DNA of 42,399 nucleotides from Pseudonocardiaceae bacterium (GTDB lineage: Bacteria > Actinomycetota > Actinomycetes > Mycobacteriales > Pseudonocardiaceae): the NCBI GenBank assembly GCA_009379815.1, contig WHSY01000038.1:663-43061 (forward strand), in the 5' to 3' direction. The position numbers and the translations under genes are program-made. The notes beneath the pieces are model-generated. The model was not told where the DNA came from. It did no database searches and saw only the letters and a program-made list of their open reading frames with translations. How positions within the stretch are numbered: the stretch's first letter is position 1; every line of letters starts with the position of its first letter. Below, piece after piece: positions 9,841-18,667 of the stretch.

Positions 9841-11524
9841 ATGGCAGGACGTCGGCTGACCATGCTGGCGATGGCGACCGTCACCGCCCTGGCTGACCGC
9901 CTGCGGCGGGGGTGGCGGCGGGGGCGGCGCCGGGCAGGACACGGCGCCGGAGCTCGGCGCGACCGACATCAACCGGGTCGATCCGGCACAGCTGCGCGAC
10001 GGCGGGACGTTCCGCTGGCCGCTGTCCGAGCTGCCGCCGAACTTCAACTACCACCAATACGACGGCACGCTCGCCGACAACCGCGACGTCATCGACGCGC
10101 TGATGCCGCAGGTGTTCCGCATCCAGCCGGATGCCACCGCCACGGTCGACAACCGGTACATGGAGTCGGTGCAGCTCACCTCCACCGACCCGCAGACGAT
10201 CACCTACACCATCAACCCGGCGGCCACCTGGAGCAACGGGCGCCCGATCACCTGGGAGGACTTCCGGGCGCAGTGGCAGGCGCTCAACGGCACCGACCCC
10301 GCCTACAACGTCTCCAGCACCACCGGCTACCAGGACATCGCCAGCGTCGAGCGCGGCGCCGACGACCGGCAGGCCGTCGTCACGTTCGAGACCAACTTCG
10401 CCGACTGGAAGAGCCTGTTCAGCCCGCTGTACCCGATGGAGACCAACTCCGACCCGCAGGTCTTCAACGAGGGCTGGACCCAGCAGCCACAGACCACCGC
10501 GGGACCGTTCAAGCTGGGCAACCTCGACTCGACGGCACAGCGGATCACCCTGGTGCGCAACGAGAACTGGTGGGGCCGCACCCCCCGGCTGGAGCGCATC
10601 ATCTACTCGGTGATCGACACCGACGCCCAGGCCAACGCCTACGCCAACGGCGCGGTCGACTTCTACGAGGTCTCGTCGATCGTCAGCAAGTTCACCCGCG
10701 CCCAGCAGATCCCGAACACCGAGCTGCGCAAGGCGTTCGCGCCGGACATGCGGCACATGACGTTCAACGGCGCGCCGGGCTCGATCCTGGAGAACCGGGA
10801 GCTGCGGATCGCGGTCCAGCAGGGCATCAACCGCCAGGCCATCGCCGACGCGCTGCTCGGCCGGATCATCGCCGAGCCCACACCGCTGGGCAACCACATC
10901 TTCCGGTCGGAGGCCCAGCAGGGCTACCAGGACAACGACGCGATCGTCGAGTACAACCCCGAAGAGGCCGCGCGGATGCTCGACGAGCTGGGCTGGACCC
11001 GCCAGGGTGACGGCATCCGCACCAAGGACGGCCAGCGGCTGGTGATCCGCGACGTGATCCCGACCGGCGTCGAGAACAGCGAGCAGGAGGCGAAGATCGC
11101 CCGCGAGCAGCTGCGGCAGATCGGCGTCGACCTGCAGATCGACGTGGTCCCCGTGGCCGACTTCTTCGAGAAGCACATCATGGTCGGCGATTTCGACGTC
11201 ACCCACTTCTCGTGGCTGGGCACCGCGTTCCCGATGAGCGCCAGCGGCGCGCTCTACACCCTGGGCGGGGAGACCCAGCAGAACTTCGGCCGGCTCGGCA
11301 ACGAGACGATCAACCGGCTCTTCGCCGAGGCGAACAGCGAGCTGGACGAGCAGCGCCGTCTCGAGCTCGCCAACCGGATCGACACCGAGATCTGGAAGAC
11401 CGGTCACTCGCTGCTGCTCTACGCCCGGCCGGACATCCAGGCGGTGCAGTCCGACGTCGCGAACTTCGGCGCGTTCGGCTTCGCGGACCCGATCTACACC
11501 GACATCGGCTTCATGCAGCAGTGA
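9841..11524 (+). CDS. Peptide-binding lipoprotein (SBP family 5), frameshifted in signal peptide
   Basis: Extracellular solute-binding protein of the DppA/OppA type. The start ATG at 9841 has a strong GGAGGAGG site and opens a signal peptide (MAGRRLTMLAMATVTAL). The lipobox LTAC followed by six glycines, and the whole mature protein, are in the +2 frame (cysteine codon at 9902). The +2 frame has a TGA at 9857 and no ATG before 10103. A two-base loss or one-base gain near 9892 (CTGG-CTGACC) explains this. The mature part is otherwise clean, with family segments such as FAPDMRHMTFNGAPGSILEN and LRIAVQQGINRQAIADALLG, ending at 11524. As written the product cannot be exported as a lipoprotein; a sequence error is an alternative. 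Confidence 0.85.
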
Positions 11525-11539
11525 GCCGGTAAGCCCAGG

Positions 11540-12466
11540 ATGCTGGCCGTCCGCGCGGTCCGGCACGGACTGGCCGCCACCGTGGCGGTACTCCTCGTCG
11601 CCGTCGTGGTGGGCGGGCTGGCCTTCGGCGCCTGGCAGCGGGGCGAGGACCGGCTCGCCGGGCTCACCGGCCGCGCGCACGGCGAGATCGTCGCCGTCGG
11701 AGCGGGCGGGGACCCCGCGGTGGTGCGGGTGCGCTGGCAGCGGCCGGGTAGCGGCACGGTGCACTCGGACGTGGCGATCGGCGAGTCCGTTCCGCCGGTC
11801 GGTGCCCGTGTGCAGGTGGCGTTCGATCCGGCCGATCCGGGCCGGGTGACGCTGCCCGGCTCCGCGGCGATCGAGTCGACCGGCCGCGCGCTTGCCGGCG
11901 TGGCCAGTCTCTGCGTGGTGGTGGCCGGGGTGCTCGTCGCCGGTGCGGTTCGTTTCGCCGTGGCTGCCCGCGCGGGCAGCCACGAACCACGGCCGCTGAC
12001 CGTGCGGCGATTGCGGCTGCAGCACGGGCTGCTCGCGCGCTCCTGGATCGAGTTCGAGGCCGCCCCGCAGCGGTGGTTTCCGGTCTACTTCGACCCCGCG
12101 CTGGTCACGGTGCCGTCCCCGGCCGAGGTGGCGGTGCACGGCGACCCCCGGCGCGACCGGTGGATCGCGATGACCGTCGACGGCAGGCGGATCTACCCGT
12201 CCGGGCCGGTGCGTGCCTCCGAGCCCCGCGGGCGCCGCACCGACAACCCCGCCCGGCCCGACGCCGATACGGCCCGCCGCGCCCGCGAGGCCACCCTCGC
12301 CCGGCAGCTGCGGGTCGACCTCGCCTTCGCAGCACCGGCACCGCTGGTCGGCCTGTTCTGGGCCTTCCTGGACGGGGGCGGGATCGCCTCCTGGCTCGGC
12401 GCCACCGTGGTCGCCGCGACCGTCGGTCCGTGGACCTGTGCCTACCGCGGTTCGGACCCGAGCTGA
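11540..12466 (+). CDS. Membrane protein of unknown function (DUF3592-like)
   Basis: Protein of 308 residues starting 15 bp after the binding-protein stop, so probably the last gene of the transporter transcript. Hydrophobic segments are at about 10-30 and 116-140, with a pair near the C-terminus (about 265-283 and 286-302). The region between the first two helices (GEIVAVGAGGDPAVVRVRWQ and VQVAFDPADPGRV) is a small beta domain resembling DUF3592 proteins; this is only a resemblance. The middle segment after TM2 is soluble. The ribosome site is weak. Its stop codon is inside the left arm of the hairpin at 12463-12522. Function unknown. Confidence 0.75.
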   Translation: MLAVRAVRHGLAATVAVLLVAVVVGGLAFGAWQRGEDRLAGLTGRAHGEIVAVGAGGDPAVVRVRWQRPGSGTVHSDVAIGESVPPVGARVQVAFDPADPGRVTLPGSAAIESTGRALAGVASLCVVVAGVLVAGAVRFAVAARAGSHEPRPLTVRRLRLQHGLLARSWIEFEAAPQRWFPVYFDPALVTVPSPAEVAVHGDPRRDRWIAMTVDGRRIYPSGPVRASEPRGRRTDNPARPDADTARRAREATLARQLRVDLAFAAPAPLVGLFWAFLDGGGIASWLGATVVAATVGPWTCAYRGSDPS

Positions 12467-12522
12467 CGCCTCGTGAGTGGCGATACGAGTCAGGACTCGC
12501 ATCGCCACTCACGAGGCGTCAG
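12463..12522. terminator. Bidirectional hairpin terminator between convergent genes
   Basis: Perfect 22-bp arms (12463-12484 and 12501-12522). After one mismatch the loop region continues with a further 6-bp pairing (CGAGTC / GACTCG) around two bases, giving a 60-nt near-perfect palindrome. The stop codons of both convergent genes (12464-12466 plus, 12519-12521 minus) lie inside the arms. There is no T-tract, which is common in high-GC actinobacteria. Confidence 0.8.
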
Positions 12523-13598
12523 CCGATGGTGAGGGCGGCGATGCGCTCCCGGTGCATGGTGACGTCACCGAACACCGCGGCCTGGCGTTTGGCGCGCTTG
12601 TAGAACAGGTGCGCCTCGTGTTCCCAGGTGTAGCCGATGCCGCCGTGGTACTGGATCATCGCGCCGGTGGCCGCCACAGCCGTCTCGCCGGCCTTGCTCT
12701 TGGCCACCGAGACCGCCAGCGCGGCGCCGGGCAAGCCGGCGTCCACCGCGTGCGCGGCGAAGAGCACCGCGTGCTCGGCCATCGTGATACCCACGTGCAG
12801 GTCGGCCAGCGCGTGCTTGATCGCCTGGAAAGAGCCGACCGGGCGGCCGAACTGCTCACGCTCCCGGCCGTAGGCCACGGTGCGCCGCAGCGCCTCCCGT
12901 GCCACCCCGGCCAGGTCGGAGGCGGTCAGCACCGCCGCACGGTCGAGCAGTGCCGCCGCGGCGTCGATCCCCGGCAACGGCTCGGCCTCGGCACCGTCGA
13001 GCTCGACCGCACCGACGCGGGTGGTCCCGTCGTAGGCCGACAGCGCCGTGACGGACACCCCGGGGGCCGCCGGGTCGACCAGGTACAGCCCGTCTCCGGC
13101 CGCCGCGACGATGGTATGCGCGATGCCGGGGTACTCCACCGGCAGCGCCCGCCCGGTCAACCGGCCGTCGCGGGCCTCGAACGGTGCCTCGGCGGCGGCA
13201 TAGCGCCCACCCTCGCCGCGCAGCGCGACGGTCGCCGCGAGCTGTCCGGTGGCCAGCCGTGGCAACAGCCGCGCCTGCTGCTCAGCCGAACCCCCCAGCC
13301 GGACGGCCTCGCCCGCCAGCACCGTCGGCGCCCACGGCCCCGGGGCAACACCGGCGCCCAGCTCCCGGGCGATCACCTGCGCGTCGACCATGCCCAGGCC
13401 CAGGCCGTCATGCTCCTCGGGGACCAGCACCGCCAGCCAGCCCTGCTCGCCCGCGGCCTTCCACAGCGCGGCCGGGGCACCGTCGCCCGCGGTGTCGTCC
13501 ACGACCGCGCGGACCTTGTCGAGGTCGAAGCGGTGCGCGAGGAAGTCGCGGACGGTGCTCGCGAACGTGAGCTGCTCGGCGTCGAGTGCGAAGAACAC
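12519..13598 (-). CDS. Acyl-CoA dehydrogenase
   Basis: FAD-dependent acyl-CoA dehydrogenase of 359 residues, start GTG at 13598 after AAGGAGAA. The N-terminal helical domain begins FALDAEQLTFASTVRDFLAH. The C-terminal helical domain contains GREREQFGRPVGSFQAIKHALADL and TGAMIQYHGGIGYTWEHEAHLFYKRA, the usual FAD/dimer segments. It is shorter than the canonical 380-390 and resembles the smaller partner of two-subunit (heteromeric) FadE pairs of the kind used in steroid or branched acyl-CoA oxidation; the adjacent dehydrogenase (24 bp upstream) would be the other subunit. Substrate cannot be stated. Confidence 0.9.
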   Translation of the reverse strand: MFFALDAEQLTFASTVRDFLAHRFDLDKVRAVVDDTAGDGAPAALWKAAGEQGWLAVLVPEEHDGLGLGMVDAQVIARELGAGVAPGPWAPTVLAGEAVRLGGSAEQQARLLPRLATGQLAATVALRGEGGRYAAAEAPFEARDGRLTGRALPVEYPGIAHTIVAAAGDGLYLVDPAAPGVSVTALSAYDGTTRVGAVELDGAEAEPLPGIDAAAALLDRAAVLTASDLAGVAREALRRTVAYGREREQFGRPVGSFQAIKHALADLHVGITMAEHAVLFAAHAVDAGLPGAALAVSVAKSKAGETAVAATGAMIQYHGGIGYTWEHEAHLFYKRAKRQAAVFGDVTMHRERIAALTIG

Positions 13599-13622
13599 GC
13601 TGGGATTCTCCTTCGTGGCTGC

Positions 13623-14795
13623 CTACCGGGGCAGGCCGAGGAGGCGCTCGGCGACGATGTTGCGCTGCACCTGCGACGACCCGCCCCAGATCGTGACCGA
13701 GCGCGACCAGAACGCCTGCGCCTGCATCGGGATCAGGTCGAGGCCGGGCCGGGGCTGCGCGAGCACCGCCTCCGGGCCGGCGATGTCGTCGAAGACCTCC
13801 CACAGGTCCTGGAAGGTCTCCGACCACTGCAGCTTGGTCAGCGACGCCTCGGACCCGAGGTCGCGGCCCTGCTCGACCTGGGTCAGCACGTGCATCGCGT
13901 GGTAGCGCAGGCACTCGAGCTCGGCCAGGCAGCGGGCGAGCTGCTGGCGGGCCACGGGTTCCTGTGCGCGGCCGAGCCGGCGGGCCACGCGCACGATCTC
14001 GTCGTACTGCCTGCGGAACTCGGTGTACTGCCCGATGCCGGAGGCGCCACGCTCGAACGACAGCAGCAGCATCGCGGTACCCCAGCCCTCGCCGAGACTG
14101 CCGAGGCAGTCGGTGGCCTTCACCCGCGCGTCGGTGAAGAAGACCTCGCCGAACTCGCTGTCACCGCTGAGCTGCCGCAGCGGGCGTGCCTCGACCCCCG
14201 GCTGGTGCATGTCGATGAGCAGCATCGAGATCCCGCGGTGCTTGCTGTCGCCGGGCTCGGTGCGGACCATCGCGAAGATCTTGTCGCCGTGGGAGGCGTT
14301 GGTGGTCCAGACCTTCTGACCGTTGACGACGAACTCGTCACCATCGCGCACGCCCCGGGTGGACAGCGCGGCGAGGTCGGAGCCGGCACCCGGCTCGGAG
14401 AAGCCCTGGCACCAGATCACCTCGTTGCGCAGCATCGGGCCGATGATGTCGCGCTTCTGCTCGGCCGTGCCGATCGCCATCACGGTGGGGGCGAGGAAGG
14501 TCAGACCCAGCGCGTTGACGGTCTGTGGTGCGCGAGCGGCCACCATCTCCTCGTCGTAGATCGCCTTCATGCCCGGCGTACCGCCGCGCCCGCCGAACTC
14601 GACCGGCCACTCGATGCCGGCGAACCCGGCCATCGCCTTGTCGCGCTCCCAGTCGCGCCGCATCCGGAACGACTCGTCGGACGGCAGCGAGCGCCAGAAC
14701 CCCGGCCGGGTCCACTCGTCGGGGATGTTGGCCCGCAGCCACGAGCGCAGTTCGTCGCGGAACTGCTCCTCGTCCTCGGTATAGGTCAGGTCCAC
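13623..14795 (-). CDS. Acyl-CoA dehydrogenase
   Basis: Second acyl-CoA dehydrogenase, 390 residues. The start chosen is GTG at 14795 after GGGAGG, giving VDLTYTEDEEQFRDELRSWL; the longer open frame upstream runs through a hairpin region. Motifs include the middle-domain ICQGFSEPGAGSDLAAL-type segment (here WCQGFSEPGAGSDLA), NGQKVWTTNASHGD and IWGGSSQVQRNIVAERLLGL at the C-terminus. Pairing with the gene 24 bp downstream suggests a heteromeric enzyme acting on a bulky acyl-CoA; that is inference from family precedent. Confidence 0.92.
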   Translation of the reverse strand: MDLTYTEDEEQFRDELRSWLRANIPDEWTRPGFWRSLPSDESFRMRRDWERDKAMAGFAGIEWPVEFGGRGGTPGMKAIYDEEMVAARAPQTVNALGLTFLAPTVMAIGTAEQKRDIIGPMLRNEVIWCQGFSEPGAGSDLAALSTRGVRDGDEFVVNGQKVWTTNASHGDKIFAMVRTEPGDSKHRGISMLLIDMHQPGVEARPLRQLSGDSEFGEVFFTDARVKATDCLGSLGEGWGTAMLLLSFERGASGIGQYTEFRRQYDEIVRVARRLGRAQEPVARQQLARCLAELECLRYHAMHVLTQVEQGRDLGSEASLTKLQWSETFQDLWEVFDDIAGPEAVLAQPRPGLDLIPMQAQAFWSRSVTIWGGSSQVQRNIVAERLLGLPR

Positions 14796-14875
14796 GACGC
14801 CTCCCGGTCCCTCCAGTGGTGCTACTGCTCGGTAACACATTGCCAGACGTCCCCGCGCGCCGCACCGGCCCGCTG

Positions 14876-14945
14876 CTGTCCATGAACTCGACCCCATGGG
14901 GGTCGAGCGGCACAACAGGCCCCACGGCGTCGAGTTCATGGACAG
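14876..14945. repeat. Inverted repeat with two competing hairpins upstream of acyl-CoA dehydrogenase
   Basis: Outer arms are 17 bp and perfect (CTGTCCATGAACTCGAC at 14876-14892; reverse complement at 14929-14945). Within it CTCGACCCC-ATG-GGGGTCGAG forms a separate 9-bp hairpin that uses part of the left outer arm, so the two folds exclude each other. On the minus strand it ends 80 nt before the 14795 start, and lies downstream of the LLM oxidoreductase stop. It could be a terminator, an attenuator, or a dispersed intergenic repeat. Confidence 0.7.
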
Positions 14946-15023
14946 GGCGTGGGCGGGCGACCGGCGCGGGCAAGCGGGCGGGGCGGCGCGGCCGGGCGGT
15001 GCGGGCGAGCGGGCGGCGCGGGG

Positions 15024-16070
15024 TCAGGAGCCGGCGAGGTCGCGGACCCGCTCGATCAACCGCACCCGCTCCTCGGACGTGCCGGCCAGCGGAGTGACGT
15101 TCAGCGTCGTCGCGCCGGACTCGCGGATCGCGGCGAGCCGCTCGCGCACGTAGCCCTCCGGCCCGATCAGCGACGTCCTGCGCACCAGATCGTCGGGCAC
15201 CGCCGCCGCGGCCTCGTCCTTCTTGCCGTCGAGATAGAGGTCCTGGATCCGCTCGGCCTCGGCCTCGAAGCCGTAGCGCTTGGCGAGGTCGGTGTAGAAG
15301 TTGCGGCCCTTGGCGCCCATGCCGCCGATGTAGAGCGCGAGCATCGGCCGGATCCGGTCGAGCAGGCCGTCCACGTCGTCACCGATCGCCAGCGGCGCCG
15401 CCACGACGACGTCGAGCTCGCCCAGCGAGGGATCCCGCCGCGCCTTGCCCTGGGCCAGCGAGTCACCCCACACCTCGGCTGCCCGCTCCGGCAGGTAGAA
15501 GATCGGCTCCCAGCCCTCGGCGATCTCCGCCGTCATGGCTACGTTCTTCGGCCCGATCGCGGCGATCACGATCGGGATGCGCTCGCGGAGCGGGTGGTTG
15601 ATCAGCTTGAGCGACTTGCCCAGCCCGGTGCCCCCCGCTTCGGCGGGCAGCGGGATCTGGTAATGGCGGCCCTGATGCTCGACGCGCTCGCGGCGCCACA
15701 CCTGCCGGCAGATGTCGACGAGCTCGCGGGTGCGGGCCAGCGGTGCGTTGTACGGCACCCCGTGGAAGCCTTCGATGACCTGCGGGCCGGACGCCCCGAT
15801 CCCGAGGGTGAACCGGCCGCCGGAGACGTAGTCCAGCCCGGCCGCGGTCATCGCGGTCAGTGACGGGGTACGGGTGTAGAGCTGCAGGATTCCGGACGCG
15901 ATCTGCAGCCGCTCGGTGCGCGCCGCGATGAAGCCCAGCTGGCTGACGGCGTCAAAGCTGTAGGCCTCCGGGACGAAGACGATGTCCAGGCCCGCCTTCT
16001 CGAAGTCGGTCAGCTCTGCGACGGTCTCGTTGAACCCGCCGCTGTAGTTCAGGGGCATGCCGATGCGCAC
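15024..16070 (-). CDS. LLM-class F420-dependent oxidoreductase
   Basis: Luciferase-like monooxygenase-fold oxidoreductase of 348 residues. The start is GTG at 16070 (GTGCGCATCGGCATG) after a GAGGA site; an ATG further upstream would add a disordered extension. Family segments seen are RIGMPLNYSGGF, DIVFVPEAYSFDAVSQLG, LQIASGILQLYTRTP, and GRFTLGIGASGPQVIEGFHG, which shape the deazaflavin pocket. Actinobacterial members usually use F420 rather than FMN; that is family knowledge, not visible here. It lies on the same strand as the two acyl-CoA dehydrogenases, 228 bp upstream, a frequent association in lipid or sterol catabolism. Divergent from the SDR at 16223. Confidence 0.9.
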   Translation of the reverse strand: MRIGMPLNYSGGFNETVAELTDFEKAGLDIVFVPEAYSFDAVSQLGFIAARTERLQIASGILQLYTRTPSLTAMTAAGLDYVSGGRFTLGIGASGPQVIEGFHGVPYNAPLARTRELVDICRQVWRRERVEHQGRHYQIPLPAEAGGTGLGKSLKLINHPLRERIPIVIAAIGPKNVAMTAEIAEGWEPIFYLPERAAEVWGDSLAQGKARRDPSLGELDVVVAAPLAIGDDVDGLLDRIRPMLALYIGGMGAKGRNFYTDLAKRYGFEAEAERIQDLYLDGKKDEAAAAVPDDLVRRTSLIGPEGYVRERLAAIRESGATTLNVTPLAGTSEERVRLIERVRDLAGS

Positions 16071-16222
16071 GTCGTCCTCCTCGTCAGCTCCGCCGGTGAC
16101 TCCCGACACCCTGCCAGCCCGCACGGGGTCACGTGTCGGCGCTGTGGCGACGGCCTCACCCGAGCTGGTGTAGGCCACGGTCGGCGGGGGTATTCACCCA
16201 CCGACACGCGAGGAGGGCAGCG

Positions 16223-17188
16223 ATGAGCAAACCGGTGGCGGTGGTGACTGGTGCCAGCCGAGGGCTGGGTTTCCTGCTGGCACGCGAGCTCGCGCGCCAG
16301 GGTCACGACCTGGTGATCTGCGCGCGCTCGGCCGACGGTCTGGCCGCGGCGCGCGACGATCTCGAACGAGCGGGGGCCCAGGTCCACCCCGTCACCGCCG
16401 ACCTCTCGGTGCGCGAGGAAGCCGAAGGGGTCGTCACGACAGCCGTCGACCACTACGGGCGGCTCGACGTCCTGGTCAACAACGCGGGGATCATCCAAGT
16501 CGGCCCCGCGACGTCGATGGTTCCGCAGGACTTCGCCGACGCGCTCGGCGTGATCTTCTGGGGCGCGGCCTACCCGATTCTGACGGCGCTGCCGGTGATG
16601 CGGCGCCAGGGCGGCGGCAGGATCGTGACCATCACCTCGATCGGCGGCAAGCTGCCGGCGCCTCACCTGCTGCCCTACACGGCCGCGAAGTTCGCCGCGG
16701 TGGGACTATCCGAAGGCCTGCGCGTCGAACTCGGCAAGCACGGCATCTCGGTCACTACCGCGGTTCCGGGGCTGATGCGGACGGGTTCGCCCCGCAACGC
16801 GGCGTTCAAGGGCGACCGGACGGCCGAGCACCGCTGGTTCACCCTCGGCGACAGCATCCCGCTGCTGTCCATCGACGCACAGCGGGCGGCGCGCAAGATC
16901 GTCGGTGCGGCGCTTCGGGGCCGCCCCGAGGTCATCGTCACGCCGGCAGCGAAGGTCGCGGTGCGGCTGCACGGTCTCGCTCCCGGCCTGTCCACCCGGA
17001 TCGCGGCGGCCGTCGACCGGCTGCTGCCGCGCACCGACGACTCCTCCTCGCCGATCCCGGGTCACGCCGTGCGACCGTCGCCGGGGTGGTTCCGCGCGCT
17101 GACCGGGCTGACTCAGTCCGCCGCGCGGCGGTACCACCAATACGACGACAACACTCCTCCGGGCAGACAGACGGCGCATTCGGCCTGA
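16223..17188 (+). CDS. Short-chain dehydrogenase/reductase
   Basis: NAD(P)-dependent SDR of 321 residues, start ATG at 16223 after GGAGGG. The nucleotide motif TGASRGLG is at about 9-16, NNAG is in the fourth strand region, and the catalytic tyrosine-lysine pair appears as YTAAKFA with a preceding serine in TSIGGK. A C-terminal extension past the Rossmann fold (HGLAPGLSTRIAAAVDRLLP and a proline-rich tail) makes it longer than the usual 250. Substrate unknown. It stands alone, diverging from the LLM gene. Confidence 0.9.
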   Translation: MSKPVAVVTGASRGLGFLLARELARQGHDLVICARSADGLAAARDDLERAGAQVHPVTADLSVREEAEGVVTTAVDHYGRLDVLVNNAGIIQVGPATSMVPQDFADALGVIFWGAAYPILTALPVMRRQGGGRIVTITSIGGKLPAPHLLPYTAAKFAAVGLSEGLRVELGKHGISVTTAVPGLMRTGSPRNAAFKGDRTAEHRWFTLGDSIPLLSIDAQRAARKIVGAALRGRPEVIVTPAAKVAVRLHGLAPGLSTRIAAAVDRLLPRTDDSSSPIPGHAVRPSPGWFRALTGLTQSAARRYHQYDDNTPPGRQTAHSA

Positions 17189-17190
17189 AT

Positions 17191-17206
17191 CGCAAGCCCG
17201 CTTGCG
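17191..17206 (+). terminator. Short hairpin after SDR gene
   Basis: CGCAAGC-CC-GCTTGCG forms 7-bp perfect arms with a two-base loop, starting two bases after the SDR stop codon. A weak terminator or an operator are both possible. Confidence 0.45.
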
Positions 17207-17289
17207 CGAACGTGGCGTCGGCGCAACCCGTAGGCGTGGTGCTGCGATGCTGTACCGGCAAGACCCGTGCGAGCGACTGGAGGACCCCG

Positions 17290-17634
17290 ATGAGCTCGAC
17301 CGATGCCGGCGACAGCATCTCCCTCGACGAGGCGCGGCGGCTACTCGACTCCGGCGAAGCCGTGCTCGTCGACGTTCGCGAGCCGCACGAGTGGGACGCC
17401 GGGCACGCTCCGCAGGCCCGCCACGTGCCGCTCGCCGACCTCGACCCCGGGCAGTTGCCCGCCGGCACGCAGGTGATCACGACCTGCCGCTCGGGAGGGC
17501 GCGGCTCCCGCGCGGCGCAAGCGCTGTCGGGCGCCGGCCTGCCGGCACGCAACCTCGACGGCGGGATGCGCGGCTGGCACGACGCCGGGCTGCCGTTGCG
17601 ACGCGCCGACGGCACTGCGGGCACCGTGGAATGA
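17290..17634 (+). CDS. Rhodanese-like sulfurtransferase
   Basis: Single-domain rhodanese of 114 residues, start ATG at 17290 after CTGGAGG. The substrate-aspartate loop reads LVDVREPHEWDAGH and the active-site loop TTCRSGGRGS carries the catalytic cysteine at residue 66. The C-terminal helix includes LDGGMRGW. It transfers sulfane sulfur, acting in the cytoplasm; no partner is defined by context. The downstream cupin gene overlaps its stop (ATGA), so both are translated together. Confidence 0.93.
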   Translation: MSSTDAGDSISLDEARRLLDSGEAVLVDVREPHEWDAGHAPQARHVPLADLDPGQLPAGTQVITTCRSGGRGSRAAQALSGAGLPARNLDGGMRGWHDAGLPLRRADGTAGTVE

Positions 17635-18065
17635 ACCCGCCGCCGCTGGCTCGTGCGCTGGGCCTGCACCCGCATCCGGAAGGCGGTTGGTACCGCGAGA
17701 CCTGGCGCGCAGCGGTCACCGTCGAGCCGGCCGGCTACGACGGTCCGCGTGCCACGGCGACCGGCATCTACTACCTGCTGGGGCCGGGCGAGGAGTCGCG
17801 CTGGCACCGCGTCGCCAGCGACGAGTTGTGGCTGTGGCACCGCGGCGGGCCGCTGCTGCTGGCACTCGGCGGCGACACCGAACGGTCTGCCGGCGCCGAG
17901 CAGCGCACGGTGACGCTCGGCCCCGACGTCGAGGCCGGTCAGCAGCCGCAGGCGCTGGTCCCGGCAGGGCACTGGCAGTCGGCGAGGCCGGCAGCCGGCC
18001 AGGAGGTGCTCGTCAGCTGCGTCGTGTCGCCCGGCTTCGACTTCGCCGACTTCGCCACGCTGTAG
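17631..18065 (+). CDS. DUF985 cupin-family protein
   Basis: Protein of 144 residues with the DUF985 signature: LGLHPHPEGGWYRETWR at the N-terminus, TGIYYLLGPGEESRWHRVASDELWLWH as the cupin core, and SCVVSPGFDFADFATL at the end. These small cupins resemble epimerase-like RmlC folds, but no enzymatic role is established. Its start overlaps the rhodanese stop. It converges with the DUF309 gene; the two stop codons abut at 18063-18068. Confidence 0.93.
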   Translation: MNPPPLARALGLHPHPEGGWYRETWRAAVTVEPAGYDGPRATATGIYYLLGPGEESRWHRVASDELWLWHRGGPLLLALGGDTERSAGAEQRTVTLGPDVEAGQQPQALVPAGHWQSARPAAGQEVLVSCVVSPGFDFADFATL

Positions 18066-18560
18066 CTACTCGGCCCGCGCCGGCGCCAGCTCGAGCCGCA
18101 CGTCCTGCCCGGACAGTGCGTCGAGACCCTCACGCTCGATCCGCTCGGCGAGCGCCACGGCGCGATCCCGCAGCCCCGTCAGCTCGAGCCCGTGCGGCGG
18201 GTCCTGCGCCCGGGTCCCGATCCGCTCCGCCCCCCGCCGCAGCAGGGCGGCCGCTCCCGTGGTGTTGCCGCGCTGCGCGTGGGTGAGCCCGACCGCGAGC
18301 TGGGCGAGGCCTTGCCACATGTCCCGCTCCGCGGGCTCGCTCGCCTTCCAGGCCGCCTCGAGGACCTCGTGTGCATGGAACGGGTACCCCCCGTCCAGCA
18401 GGCGCTGGGCCTCGGCGATCGACTCCCGCGGTCCCAGCTCGACGTCCTCGGGCGGCTGCTCGATCCCGGCCGTCCCGTGTGGCAACGGCCGACCCGTCGC
18501 ATCCCTCGGGCGGGCGTTGCGAGGCCGTCCCGCCGGATCCCGGTCCCGGCTGCTCGTCAC
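18066..18560 (-). CDS. DUF309 family protein
   Basis: Protein of 164 residues, start GTG at 18560 after GGAAGG; the upstream in-frame stretch lacks a ribosome site. The DUF309 core is clear: AQRLLDGGYPFHAHEVLEAAWK, then MWQGLAQLAVGLTHAQRGN, a small alpha-helical repeat-like fold. An N-terminal arginine/proline-rich 40 residues look disordered. Function unknown. Divergent from the DtxR-family gene. Confidence 0.88.
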   Translation of the reverse strand: MTSSRDRDPAGRPRNARPRDATGRPLPHGTAGIEQPPEDVELGPRESIAEAQRLLDGGYPFHAHEVLEAAWKASEPAERDMWQGLAQLAVGLTHAQRGNTTGAAALLRRGAERIGTRAQDPPHGLELTGLRDRAVALAERIEREGLDALSGQDVRLELAPARAE

Positions 18561-18667
18561 GCGACCACCTTCCCGTCTCGGCGGAGCCCAACCCAGCGTG
18601 GCACGGGGATGCACCTGAACGCGATCGGTCGCGAGACGATGCAGATCGTGCAGCTGTGCGAGTAATC

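Noticed and set aside
9881-12508. 875-residue open frame on the minus strand
   Set aside because: Opposite the binding protein and membrane protein genes, which show real motifs; composition is typical of a mirror frame.
12477-14885. 802-residue open frame on the plus strand
   Set aside because: Mirror of two acyl-CoA dehydrogenase genes, crosses their intergenic gap and the terminator hairpin.
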